Shown here: piece by piece, positions 45,489 to 54,043 of the stretch | Layout of the letters: every line of letters starts with the position of its first letter | How positions within the stretch are numbered: the first letter of the stretch is position 1 | Assembly: GCF_900168045.1 (NCBI RefSeq) | Contig: NZ_FUYY01000001.1 | Coordinates: 558,001-622,000, forward strand | Length of the DNA stretch: 64,000 nt | From: Salegentibacter holothuriorum | Lineage (GTDB): Bacteria > Bacteroidota > Bacteroidia > Flavobacteriales > Flavobacteriaceae | Direction of reading: 5' to 3' | Program-made: the position numbers and the translations under genes | Notes under the pieces: generated by a model | Database searches by the model: none | What the model was told of the DNA's origin: nothing | The model's input: the letters and a program-made list of their open reading frames with translations, nothing else

Positions 45489-45627
45489 TGTTTGGGAAGT
45501 CTTTTAAACTTTTAATGCCCGTCATTCTGAATTTATTTCAGAATCTAAGTTGATATTATCTTTATCTAACATGTTAGACCCTGAAACGAGTTCAGGGTGA
45601 TGTTGCATTGAAAAGACTTCCCAAACA
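45489..45627. repeat. 139-bp element with 17-bp perfect terminal inverted repeats
   Basis: TGTTTGGGAAGTCTTTT (45489-45505) is exactly inverted as AAAAGACTTCCCAAACA (45611-45627). Inside lies dispersed repeat family 2 (45520-45602) with GTCATTCTGAA, ATTTCAGAATCTAA and GAGTTCAGGGTGATG. It separates the convergent lipoprotein and thrC genes, so the outer stem could terminate both transcripts; or it may be a non-autonomous mobile element. Confidence 0.75.
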
Positions 45628-45638
45628 ATTGCATCAAA

Positions 45639-46934
45639 CTAATTCATTAAATACTCCTTCAATTCAGTATAATCTGAAATTTCGATAGATTTTTTTTCTT
45701 TATTCATCGCTTCTTTAATTGAAGCTGGAATTTTCACCTTTTCTGCTATTACTCCCTCTACCGTTTCAAGGAATTTCACCGGGTGTGCAGTTTCTAAAAA
45801 TGTACCATAATATCCAGGGTTTTCAGCTAAAAATTGCTGAAGTCCTAAATACCCCACAGCACCGTGCGGATCCATAGTATAATTATAGTTATTTCTAACC
45901 TCTTTAATTGCCTTTCGCGTTTCTTCATCTGAATAACTAAAAGAAGAAAGTTGTTGTGATAGCGAATCAAATTCATTCTCAAACAATTCCAGTATCCGCA
46001 CAAAATTGCTAGGATTCCCAACATCCATCGCGTTAGAGATGGTTTGTATGCTTGGTTTTGGAGCGTATTCTTTAGATTGCAAATAGCGCGTCACCACATT
46101 ATTTTCGTTATTGGAAGCGATAAAATGAGCTATGGGCAAGCCCATCTTTTTAGCCAGCATCCCGGCACAAATATTTCCAAAGTTCCCACTAGGCACCGAG
46201 AAAACCAGTTTTTCCCGCTTTTCAGCTAATTGCTTATATGCAAAAAAGTAATAAAACATTTGCGGTAACCATCTGGCTACATTAATAGAATTCGCCGAAG
46301 TTAATTGTCGTTTTTCACTTATTTCTGAATCGGAAAAGGCTTTTTTCACCATATCCTGACAATCGTCAAAATTGCCATTTACTTCCAGGGCCGTGATATT
46401 TTGCCCCAAAGTAGTAAGCTGTTTTTCCTGAATTTCACTCACTTTTCCTTTAGGATATAAGATCACCACATCTATACCTTCTACTCCCAGAAATCCGTTA
46501 GCCACTGCTCCACCGGTATCCCCTGAAGTCGCTACCAAAACGGTGATTTTCCCAAGATTTCCCTTCTTCACAAAATGCCCAAGGCAACCGGCCATAAATC
46601 CCGCACCTACATCTTTAAAGGCCAAAGTGGGACCATGAAAAAGTTCCAGGGTTCCGGTATTTTCTGAAATTGGCACTACCGGAAATTCGAAATCCAGTGT
46701 TTTTTTTAGAATTTCCTGAAGTCCATCTTTTTCAATTTCTTTTCCTACAAAACTTTGTATGGTTTTATAAGCAATTTCCTCTTTAGAAAGTTTATCCAGG
46801 TTCTGAAAAAATTCTTTAGGTAATGCTGGAATTTCCTCGGGAAAGTAGAGGGCTTTTCCGGGTGCAAGACCTTTAACCACAGCACTTTCAAAAGAAACTT
46901 TATGGTTTTTATCGTTTAAACTAAAATATTTCAT
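45639..46934 (-). CDS. thrC: Threonine synthase
   Basis: ThrC converts O-phosphohomoserine to threonine with pyridoxal phosphate. The 431-residue protein has the PLP lysine in LFHGPTLAFKDVGAGFM, plus VLVATSGDTGGAVANGFLG, SVPSGNFGNICAGM and DPHGAVGYLG. It is the last gene of thrA-thrB-thrC; 92 bases separate it from thrB, with a small CAGCA/TGCTG hairpin in the gap. Confidence 0.96.
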   Translation of the reverse strand: MKYFSLNDKNHKVSFESAVVKGLAPGKALYFPEEIPALPKEFFQNLDKLSKEEIAYKTIQSFVGKEIEKDGLQEILKKTLDFEFPVVPISENTGTLELFHGPTLAFKDVGAGFMAGCLGHFVKKGNLGKITVLVATSGDTGGAVANGFLGVEGIDVVILYPKGKVSEIQEKQLTTLGQNITALEVNGNFDDCQDMVKKAFSDSEISEKRQLTSANSINVARWLPQMFYYFFAYKQLAEKREKLVFSVPSGNFGNICAGMLAKKMGLPIAHFIASNNENNVVTRYLQSKEYAPKPSIQTISNAMDVGNPSNFVRILELFENEFDSLSQQLSSFSYSDEETRKAIKEVRNNYNYTMDPHGAVGYLGLQQFLAENPGYYGTFLETAHPVKFLETVEGVIAEKVKIPASIKEAMNKEKKSIEISDYTELKEYLMN

Positions 46935-47026
46935 CTATTTATAATTTTATCCCCCAATAGCATTAGACCCGACTAATACTCAAGCCATGTTTGTTACTAA
47001 TTGTTAGGTTCAGCATCTTGCTGATT

Positions 47027-47953
47027 TTATTGTGCTAATATTTTTATTCCTTCTGAATTGATTTTAGATAAATGCAGGTCGAAATCTATATTTTTATCCT
47101 GATAAAACTCCTGGAATTCGGTTTTTACTTTTTGAGCAACCACATCTCCTTTACACATGGCAAAAACCGAAGGGCCCGAACCTGAAATCCCAAAACCCAG
47201 TGCTCCATTTGCTGAAGCTAAAGCTTTAAGCTCATCGAAATAAGGAATCAAAATAGATCTTACCGGCTCAATGATTTCATCTTTCAAACTTCTCCCTAAG
47301 AGTTCGTAATCCTGGGTATAAAGCGCACTTACCAGCGCGGCCAGGTTTCCCCATTGGCTAATCGCCTTGGTCAATGCTACATTCTGCCTTATAATAGAAC
47401 GAGAATCCCTTGTTTTAAGCTCAATTAAAGGATGCAAAACCAATATTCGTAATTCCGGCAAACTAGGTAAGCTCAATATTTCCAGAGGCTCATAGCTTTT
47501 TACAAGGCTGAAATCTCCCAGTAAGGCTGGCGCAACATTATCGGCGTGAGCATTTCCACTGGCAAGACGTTCCCCTTCCATGGCAAACTTTATCAATTCA
47601 TTTGTTGAAAAAGGTTCTCCCAGCAATTTATTGATCCCAAAAACGGCTCCAGCAGCACTAGCCGCACTACTTCCAATTCCGCTGCCTGCTTTAATATTTT
47701 TCTTTATTTCTATATCAAAGCCCTGGTTTTCACCTAATGCATTTAATAAAGCTTCGGCAGAAACCCCAGCCACATTTTTATCAACTTCCAGGGGTAAATC
47801 CTGACCTGTAATTTTAGTTATTCTAAGCTTCTTTGCCGAGTTCTTAGAAATAATCATCTCATCTCCAACCCCATCTAAACAACATCCAAGAACATCAAAT
47901 CCGCAAGAAAGGTTTGCTACTGTTGCCGGAGCAAAAAGTTTTATTTTATCCAT
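47027..47953 (-). CDS. thrB: Homoserine kinase
   Basis: ThrB is a GHMP kinase making O-phosphohomoserine. The 308-residue protein has the opening APATVANLSCGFDVLGCCLDG, the ATP loop AGSGIGSSAASAAGAVFG and the C-terminal GALGFGISGSGPSVFAMC. It starts 4 bases after thrA ends and so is translationally coupled to it. It should act on the product of the thrA-encoded dehydrogenase. Confidence 0.96.
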   Translation of the reverse strand: MDKIKLFAPATVANLSCGFDVLGCCLDGVGDEMIISKNSAKKLRITKITGQDLPLEVDKNVAGVSAEALLNALGENQGFDIEIKKNIKAGSGIGSSAASAAGAVFGINKLLGEPFSTNELIKFAMEGERLASGNAHADNVAPALLGDFSLVKSYEPLEILSLPSLPELRILVLHPLIELKTRDSRSIIRQNVALTKAISQWGNLAALVSALYTQDYELLGRSLKDEIIEPVRSILIPYFDELKALASANGALGFGISGSGPSVFAMCKGDVVAQKVKTEFQEFYQDKNIDFDLHLSKINSEGIKILAQ

Positions 47954-47957
47954 AGCT

Positions 47958-50405
47958 CTACTTTTTTCCTATTCTTATCACATCAGCAAAGATCCCTGAA
48001 GCAGTAACCTCAGCTCCGGCACCTGCACCTTTTACAATTAAAGGTTGTTCTGGGTAGCGTTCTGTAAAAAACAATACTATATTATCGCTACCGCTCAAAT
48101 TATAAAAGGGATGCTGGGAACCTACAGATTGTAAACCTACTACAGCTTTCCCATCTTCCAATTGCGCTACATATTTGAGTTGCTCAGATTTTTCTTCAGC
48201 AGCTTTATATATCTCCTGAAATTTTGGTTCGTCTTTCTTCAGCAATTCAAAAAAGTCATCGTTATTAGTGGTTGCCAAACTCTCTTCCGATAGGAAATCT
48301 TCACTTTCAATATCTTCCAATTCCATATCATAACCGCATTCACGAGCAAGAATTAAAATTTTACGCGCTACATCTACTCCACTCAAATCTATTTTAGGAT
48401 CTGGTTCTGTATAGCCTTCTTCCATGGCCATTTCTACAGTTTTATAAAATGGCTCTTTCCCTTTATACGTATTGAACACAAAGTTTAAACTGCCTGAAAG
48501 TACCGCCTGAATCTTGGTAATCCTATCTCCAGAAGCGACCAAATTTTTAAGGGTGTCTATAATTGGTAAGCCGGCCCCAACATTGGTTTCATAAAGAAAA
48601 GATGCACCATACTCCCGAGCCAGGTTTTGCAGTTCCTGGTAATTTTCAAAACTATCTGCACAGGCAATTTTATTACAGGTAACAACAGAAACCGAATTCG
48701 CAAGGTACTCTTTATACCAGGCAGAAATGGAGGCACTTGCCGTGTTATCTATAAAAATGCTATTTCGCAGATTAAATGCATTTACCTTTTTAAAGAATTC
48801 AGCTTTATCGGCTTTCTCTCCTTTTTCCAGTGCTTCTTCCCAATTCTGTAAATCAATTCCATTTTCATCAAAAAGCATTTTTCTTGAATTTGAAAGTCCG
48901 TGTACGCGAACTTTCAACCTTAGATTTTCCAAAAGGAATTGTTCCTGCTTTTTTAATTGATTTAATAGTTTACTACCTACATTTCCGACACCGGTAATAA
49001 ACAAGTTTAGTTCCTTAGATGGCACTTCAAAGAATTGTTCATGCAAAGTATTCAGCGCTTTTTTTACATCTTTTTTAGCGATGACTGCCGAAATATTTCT
49101 TTCTGAAGACCCCTGGGCGATTGCGCGAATATTAATATTATTATTCCCTAAAGAACTAAACATTTTTCCGCTTAAACCGTGATGACTTTTCATTCTATCA
49201 CCAACCAGTGCAACAATGGCTACATTCTCTTCGATTGTTACCGGTTTAATTTTTTTATATTCAATTTCAACCTCAAAAGCTTCATCTAAAGCTTCTTTAG
49301 CTAATTGAGCTTCATCGTCTTTAACGGCAATACAAATACTGTGTTCTGAAGAAGCCTGGGTAATTAAAACCACATTGATATTTTCCTGAAAAAGAACCTC
49401 AAAAAAGCGTTTGGAAAAGCCGGGAATACCAACCATTCCACTTCCTTCAATATTTAACAGCTTTATAGAATCTATATGAGTAATCCCGGTAACCCAACGG
49501 AAATTCTTTTCTGAAGACCTGGAGATTAAGGTTCCATCTTCATCAGGTTTAAAAGTATTTTTAATTCGAATACTTATTTGCTTATCCAGCAAGGGCTGCA
49601 AGGTTGGCGGATAAAGTACTTTAGCTCCAAAATGCGACAGTTCCATCGCTTCCTGATAAGAGATATCTTTTAAAGGGTAAGCGTGTGGCACAATTTGAGG
49701 GTTGGCTGTGTACATTCCGTTCACATCGGTATAGATAAACACCTCTTTTACAGCTAAAGCTGCACCAAACAAAGCAGCAGTAAAATCTGATCCGCCACGC
49801 CCCAGGGTACTTGGCACACCTTGTTCATTTCTGGAGACAAAACCAGGAACTATATACAAAGACGCATCATTCTCAGTAAAATACCTATCTATATTATTAT
49901 ATGTTAATTGATAATTAACCTGAACTTTTTCGTTGGTGTTTTTACAAACAATTAATTCTCTAGAATCTACATATTGCGAGTTTACACCCAAATTTTTAAA
50001 ATATTCGGCAATAATTATTGAAGATAAAATCTCACCAAATCCTGAAACTACATGTCGAGTTTTATTGGAAAGCTCGTTTAGCAAATAAACCCCTTCATAA
50101 AGCGTTTCCAGGCGATTAAGCTCGGTTTTTACTTTGCTTAAAATACTACTTTGGGCTTGTACAGGAATTAATTCTTTTACAGCTTGAAGATGGCGTTTTT
50201 CGTTTTCAACGAGCAAATCTTTATATGCAAGATCTTCATTAGAAGCCAGATCTGCCATTTTCAGCAAATTGTTGGTCACCCCTCCAAATGCAGAAAAAAC
50301 TACCAGAGTCTTATCTTTTTTTAGATGTTTTTGAACTGTTTTAGCTACGAGTTTTATGCGCTCTGGAGATGCCAAAGAGGTACCTCCGAATTTAAGGACT
50401 TTCAT
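47958..50405 (-). CDS. thrA: Bifunctional aspartokinase / homoserine dehydrogenase
   Basis: An 815-residue fusion. The N-terminal aspartokinase (about 1-290) shows VLKFGGTSLASPERI and STLGRGGSDFTAALFGAAL; two ACT regulatory domains follow (about 310-455, with GIPGFSKRFFEVL and ALVGDRMKSHHGLSG). The homoserine dehydrogenase (about 462-815) has the Rossmann opening FITGVGNVGSKLLNQL and VLSGSLNFVFNTY and EPDPKIDLSGVDVARK. The ACT domains are the usual site of threonine feedback. The gene lies 70 bases downstream of an Ile/Thr-rich leader peptide gene. Confidence 0.96.
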   Translation of the reverse strand: MKVLKFGGTSLASPERIKLVAKTVQKHLKKDKTLVVFSAFGGVTNNLLKMADLASNEDLAYKDLLVENEKRHLQAVKELIPVQAQSSILSKVKTELNRLETLYEGVYLLNELSNKTRHVVSGFGEILSSIIIAEYFKNLGVNSQYVDSRELIVCKNTNEKVQVNYQLTYNNIDRYFTENDASLYIVPGFVSRNEQGVPSTLGRGGSDFTAALFGAALAVKEVFIYTDVNGMYTANPQIVPHAYPLKDISYQEAMELSHFGAKVLYPPTLQPLLDKQISIRIKNTFKPDEDGTLISRSSEKNFRWVTGITHIDSIKLLNIEGSGMVGIPGFSKRFFEVLFQENINVVLITQASSEHSICIAVKDDEAQLAKEALDEAFEVEIEYKKIKPVTIEENVAIVALVGDRMKSHHGLSGKMFSSLGNNNINIRAIAQGSSERNISAVIAKKDVKKALNTLHEQFFEVPSKELNLFITGVGNVGSKLLNQLKKQEQFLLENLRLKVRVHGLSNSRKMLFDENGIDLQNWEEALEKGEKADKAEFFKKVNAFNLRNSIFIDNTASASISAWYKEYLANSVSVVTCNKIACADSFENYQELQNLAREYGASFLYETNVGAGLPIIDTLKNLVASGDRITKIQAVLSGSLNFVFNTYKGKEPFYKTVEMAMEEGYTEPDPKIDLSGVDVARKILILARECGYDMELEDIESEDFLSEESLATTNNDDFFELLKKDEPKFQEIYKAAEEKSEQLKYVAQLEDGKAVVGLQSVGSQHPFYNLSGSDNIVLFFTERYPEQPLIVKGAGAGAEVTASGIFADVIRIGKK

Positions 50406-50475
50406 AAGTCAAATTGGTTAAATTAGAATGATTGTGTTTTTAAAAAACAGGTGTGTACAGAAGTGCTATGTAGAA

Positions 50476-50577
50476 TTATACCCCAAAAGGGGTAATACGA
50501 ATAATAGTAGCGCCAAAAATGCCCAAGCTAAAAATGCCTGTTGCAATGTTGAAATGAATGTTTTCTGTAATCTTCAT
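50476..50577 (-). CDS. thrL: thr operon leader peptide, Ile/Thr-rich
   Basis: A 33-codon frame beginning MKITENIHFNIATG and ending ATIIRITPFGV, with 8 Ile and 4 Thr codons out of 33, and the cluster T-I-I-R-I-T near the end. It has its own ATG and TAA, stands 70 bases before thrA, and is preceded by a strong promoter. Ile and Thr are the amino acids sensed by thr leaders in enterobacteria, as Thr is the precursor of Ile. A dyad TACCCC-TTTT-GGGGTA covers its last codons. A long-range AACAGG/CCTGTT pairing before a run of six Ts is a possible attenuator, but no compact terminator hairpin was found. Confidence 0.8.
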   Translation of the reverse strand: MKITENIHFNIATGIFSLGIFGATIIRITPFGV

Positions 50578-50597
50578 TTTTGACTTTATTCTGATGT

Positions 50598-50628
50598 TAA
50601 AAGTATATATTTTAAGGGGTAACACAAA
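50598..50628 (-). promoter_or_regulatory. thr operon promoter
   Basis: On the minus strand TTTG (50628-50625), 19 bp, then TACTTTTA (50605-50598), close to the Bacteroidetes consensus TTTG-N19-TAnnTTTG. The leader start codon is 21 bases further. It has no TGA-N6-TCAT dyad, which contrasts with the stress promoters of this window. Confidence 0.7.
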
Positions 50629-50680
50629 TAAAATTTACACTTTAGAGAAAGAATTATGAATTTCTTCTTATTCAACAAAA

Positions 50681-50712
50681 AAAATCCCGATTATTAAATT
50701 AATCGGGATTTT
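50681..50712 (-). terminator. Intrinsic terminator after the MoxR-type ATPase gene
   Basis: AATCCCGATT (50683-50692) and AATCGGGATT (50701-50710) form a perfect 10-bp stem with an 8-base AT loop. The plus-strand A run before the left arm gives a T run on the minus strand, as needed for the ATPase gene that ends at 50735; T's on the other side could serve read-through the other way. It isolates the ATPase operon from the thr promoter. Confidence 0.9.
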
Positions 50713-50734
50713 TTTGAGATGAATTATTAAATAC

Positions 50735-52198
50735 TTAAAGATCACTTATATAACTTCCGTAGAGGTCTTTAAATTGAACGCCTTTGGCAAACCTATGTTT
50801 GCTCAATTTTTTAAATTCTACTAAAGCCCAAAGTAAAAATTCCTTTAAAAAGTAACTTTCCTTCCCTGAAATTTCCGGATGGTATTTTTTTATAAGGTCA
50901 TTTAAAGGCTTTACCGAATCAAGTTTTTGTTTGTATTCTGCATCTGAGAGATCATCGGGTAACTCGAAACCACTTTGTTCAAAAAACCATTCAACCAAAT
51001 CATCATAGGGCGTGGTTTCGTCTGGTCTTTGTAATTTTTCTATTTTAGGAAAATACTGCGGAAATAAAGTTTTTACTGCATCTCCAATTAATTGTAAAGC
51101 TACACTGGCAGCCCCTTCTTCTTCCCCTTCGTATACAAGTTCTACCTTTCCGGTAATTGACGGTACAACGCCAAGAAAATCGCCAAATCTCAATAGGGTT
51201 TCGTTATCTCCAGATTTAAGTGATCTTCTTTCTGCGGTGCTTAATAGATTCTCGTAAGCTGTTATACTTAACCTGGCGCTAATTCCGCTTTTTTCATCTA
51301 TAAATTCACTTTCCCGGGCTTCAAAGCTAATTTGTTCAAGAAGATCTTTAGCCAGTTCGGGAACGTAAACCAACTCACTTTGCCTTTTATCAAGTTTAGC
51401 TTCCTGAGCGGTAATAGTTTTAGCAGTTTCAATATTATCAGGATAATGGGTTAGAATTTGAGACCCAATCCGGTCTTTTAGCGGAGTTACAATACTACCT
51501 CTATTGGTATAATCTTCGGGATTTGCAGTAAATACAAATTGCAAGTCTAGAGGTAACCTTAGTTTAAATCCGCGGATTTGGATATCCCCCTCCTGGAGAA
51601 TGTTGAATAAGGCCACCTGGATTCTTGCTTGTAAATCTGGCAGCTCATTAATCACAAAAATACTTCTATTAGCACGGGGAATCATCCCAAAGTGAATTAC
51701 ACGGTCATCGGCATAACTCAATTTTAAATTTGCAGCTTTAATTGGATCTACATCTCCTATTAAATCGGCTACCGTCACATCTGGAGTAGCTAATTTTTCA
51801 AAAAATCGCTCTTCTCTATGCACCCAATCTATTGGAGTTTCTTCTCCCTTCTCTTTCACCAATTCCCTGGCGTATCGCGAAATTGGATTTAAAGGATCGT
51901 CATTAATCTCTGAGCCCTTTACAACCGGCATATATTCATCAAGCAAGTTAACCATTAAACGAGCTAATCTAGTTTTTGCTTGGCCTCTCAAACCCAGTAA
52001 ATTGATATTGTGGCGTGATAAAATGGCTCTTTCCATTTCTGGAATCACGCTATCTTCATAACCATGAATTCCAGGGAAAGTTGGTTCATTTTTCTTGATT
52101 TTCTCAATTAAATTTTCTCTAAGCTCTTCTTTAATACTCCGACTTTTGTATCCGGATTTCTTTAATTCGCCTAGTGTATTTATACTTTCTATTTTCAT
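50735..52198 (-). CDS. MoxR/ChlI-type AAA+ ATPase
   Basis: A 487-residue AAA+ ATPase. Walker A is the variant GLRGQAKTRLA (about residue 71), Walker B is SIFVINELPDL, and the block LQARIQVALFNILQEGDIQIRG and FTANPEDYTNRG are typical of the magnesium-chelatase I/MoxR group. These act as chaperone-like ATPases with VWA proteins. A VWA gene lies just upstream on the same strand, but a DUF559 gene has been placed between them. No porphyrin pathway genes are near, so chelatase activity is unlikely. Confidence 0.9.
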   Translation of the reverse strand: MKIESINTLGELKKSGYKSRSIKEELRENLIEKIKKNEPTFPGIHGYEDSVIPEMERAILSRHNINLLGLRGQAKTRLARLMVNLLDEYMPVVKGSEINDDPLNPISRYARELVKEKGEETPIDWVHREERFFEKLATPDVTVADLIGDVDPIKAANLKLSYADDRVIHFGMIPRANRSIFVINELPDLQARIQVALFNILQEGDIQIRGFKLRLPLDLQFVFTANPEDYTNRGSIVTPLKDRIGSQILTHYPDNIETAKTITAQEAKLDKRQSELVYVPELAKDLLEQISFEARESEFIDEKSGISARLSITAYENLLSTAERRSLKSGDNETLLRFGDFLGVVPSITGKVELVYEGEEEGAASVALQLIGDAVKTLFPQYFPKIEKLQRPDETTPYDDLVEWFFEQSGFELPDDLSDAEYKQKLDSVKPLNDLIKKYHPEISGKESYFLKEFLLWALVEFKKLSKHRFAKGVQFKDLYGSYISDL

Positions 52199-52251
52199 AT
52201 TTTTATTTTATTTCTCATTCAACCCTCCGACTGAATTTCTACGAAATCCAG

Positions 52252-52278
52252 CCACCTCCATTTTTAAAAGGGAGGAGC
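52252..52278. repeat. Hairpin flanking the DUF559 gene, 3' side
   Basis: CACCTCC and GGGAGG (52255-52259 with 52270-52275) flank an AT loop. Just before it, CCTCCGACTGAATTTCTACG repeats the CCTCC word. Similar CTCC/GGAG hairpins lie on the other side of the DUF559 gene. Confidence 0.55.
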
Positions 52279-52279
52279 T

Positions 52280-52660
52280 TTATTTATTTTTAAAATTATC
52301 TGTAATATCCTTTAATACTGAAGGTAGGAAATCAAATACCATTTTATTTTCAAAACGGAGAACTTTATAACCTAAACCTTCTAAATATTTAGTACGTTTT
52401 AAATCTTTTTCTTCGGCAACGCTGTTTGTGTGTACTTCACCATTCAATTCAACAATTAATTTTTCTGAAGCACAATAAAAATCTACAATATAATTTCCGA
52501 TACTATGTTGTCTTGTGAATCTCCTTCCTTCAAGTCTTTTGGCTTTTAAACAGTTCCACAGAAAAGCTTCAGCCCCAGTCATGTTTCCCCTTAGGAACCT
52601 ACGGTATTCCTTTAATTCTTTGCGCGTGTGAATTTGTCCTTTCAACATCATCCTTTTCAA
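52280..52660 (-). CDS. DUF559 family endonuclease-like protein
   Basis: A 126-residue protein of the DUF559 family, which has the Vsr/very-short-patch-repair-like PD-(D/E)XK fold. Visible are the helical NMTGAEAFLWNCLKAKRL, RFTRQHSIGNYIVDFYCASE with the catalytic Asp, and KLIVELNGEVHTN with the Glu. DUF559 genes are commonly found as single cassettes in Bacteroidota. It lies between the ATPase and VWA genes, which usually sit together, and both flanks carry hairpins. Its activity is unproven. Confidence 0.85.
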   Translation of the reverse strand: MKRMMLKGQIHTRKELKEYRRFLRGNMTGAEAFLWNCLKAKRLEGRRFTRQHSIGNYIVDFYCASEKLIVELNGEVHTNSVAEEKDLKRTKYLEGLGYKVLRFENKMVFDFLPSVLKDITDNFKNK

Positions 52661-52663
52661 TTG

Positions 52664-52716
52664 CTCCCTCTTTGGTAAAAGAGGGGAAGTTTTGGTTGCA
52701 AACCAAAAAAGGGGAG
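52664..52716. repeat. Hairpins flanking the DUF559 gene, 5' side
   Basis: CCCTCTTT and AAAGAGGG pair around GGTA (52666-52685). TTTTGGTT and AACCAAAA pair around GCA (52690-52708). An outer CTCCC (52664-52668) can pair with GGGGAG (52711-52716). The DUF559 start lies just to the left, so these form a compact structured region ahead of it. Confidence 0.65.
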
Positions 52717-52726
52717 TTTGATTTTA

Positions 52727-53857
52727 TTAATTCCCTCTAATTCTCTTTTTCCTATTAGTTTCGTAATCTTCAAAAATCATTTCACCTAAACCTTTAAGAC
52801 CGGTGTAAAAAGCTTTCCCCTGATTTGCATAGGTAAACTCCCTAACAAATTGCATTAAATATGGATCTTGTGCAATCATAAAAGTAGTAATGGGAATATG
52901 TAATTTACGCGCCTGCCGCGCCATTGTATAACATTTTCCAAGAATATAAGGATCCAATCCCATACTGTTTTTATAATAAGAACCATCTCGCTCTCTCAGG
53001 CAACTAGGTTTCCCATCGGTAATCATAAAAATCTGGCGATTGGTACTTCGTTTCCTTCTTAAAATATCCATAGCTAATTTTAAACCGGCTACAGTGTTCG
53101 TGTGATAAGGACCGACTTTTAAATACGGGAGATCTGCAATAGAGACCGGCCAGGCATCGTTACCAAAAACAATAATATCCAGGCTGTCTTTTGGATACCT
53201 TGTGGTAATTAATTCAGCTAATGCCATAGCCACTTTTTTGGCAGGAGTAATACGGTCTTCGCCATAAAGTATCATACTATGGCTAAGGTCTATCATTAAA
53301 ACGGTACTCATTCGGGATTTATAATGGGTTTCTTCTACCACCAAATCTTCTTCGGTCATATTAAAATCTCCAATTCCGTGATTAATTTGAGCATTACGCA
53401 GGCTTTCGGTAACCGAAATTTTATCGGGTGAATCCCCAAATTGAAATGCTTTAAAATCGCCGGTATGCTCATCTCCCCTGCCTACATGATTGGTTCTATG
53501 GCTACCGGAAGCACTTTTCTTTAAGTTTCCAAAAATTTGGTCTAGAGCCTGTTTTCTAATGGCTCGCTCGGTTTTGGCTGTAATTGCCATTCCGCCACCT
53601 TTATCATCACTTTCTTCTTTGATATAGCCCTTCTTTTTAAGGTCTTCAACAAAATCATCTAGTGTATAATCCTCGGTGCTTAATTTATATTCTTCATCAA
53701 GCTGTTTTAACCAATCTAAAGCTTCATCTAAATCACCTGAAGTATGTATTATCAATTCTTTAAAAACCTCAAATAATCTATCAAATGGCGATTTTTCAGG
53801 TGCTTCAAACTTATTAAAAACAAATCCGCTGCCCTGTCTGTAATCTTTCTTCTTCAT
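52727..53857 (-). CDS. VWA domain protein, MoxR partner
   Basis: A 376-residue protein starting at 53857 (an ATG 51 bases earlier gives an unrelated leader). Residues 1-150 are helical and charged. The VWA domain (about 180-370) has the MIDAS motif MIDLSHSMILYG (DxSxS), TRYPKDSLDIIVFGND and MITDGKPS with the further Asp. VWA/MoxR pairs assemble or activate metal-linked or membrane complexes, but the partner is unknown here. It is the first gene of the operon with DUF559 and the ATPase. Confidence 0.87.
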   Translation of the reverse strand: MKKKDYRQGSGFVFNKFEAPEKSPFDRLFEVFKELIIHTSGDLDEALDWLKQLDEEYKLSTEDYTLDDFVEDLKKKGYIKEESDDKGGGMAITAKTERAIRKQALDQIFGNLKKSASGSHRTNHVGRGDEHTGDFKAFQFGDSPDKISVTESLRNAQINHGIGDFNMTEEDLVVEETHYKSRMSTVLMIDLSHSMILYGEDRITPAKKVAMALAELITTRYPKDSLDIIVFGNDAWPVSIADLPYLKVGPYHTNTVAGLKLAMDILRRKRSTNRQIFMITDGKPSCLRERDGSYYKNSMGLDPYILGKCYTMARQARKLHIPITTFMIAQDPYLMQFVREFTYANQGKAFYTGLKGLGEMIFEDYETNRKKRIRGN

Positions 53858-54043
53858 AATCTTAAAATTACAGTATTTTGGGTAGAATTGGAAAATCTTT
53901 AGCTGCAACAGGAATTAAACTTATGTTAATCTACAAATTGGTGATCATTAGATTTCAGGTCTATATTGTTATTCTTTTCTTAAATACTTCAACAATTACT
54001 ATAGAGTTCAGAGATTTGAAAGTCACAAAACATATTTTAGAAA

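Noticed and set aside
50735-52198. Magnesium chelatase subunit as the role of the AAA+ gene
   Set aside because: Sequence fits the general MoxR/ChlI group, but no tetrapyrrole metal-insertion genes are near and the VWA neighbour points to the MoxR type.
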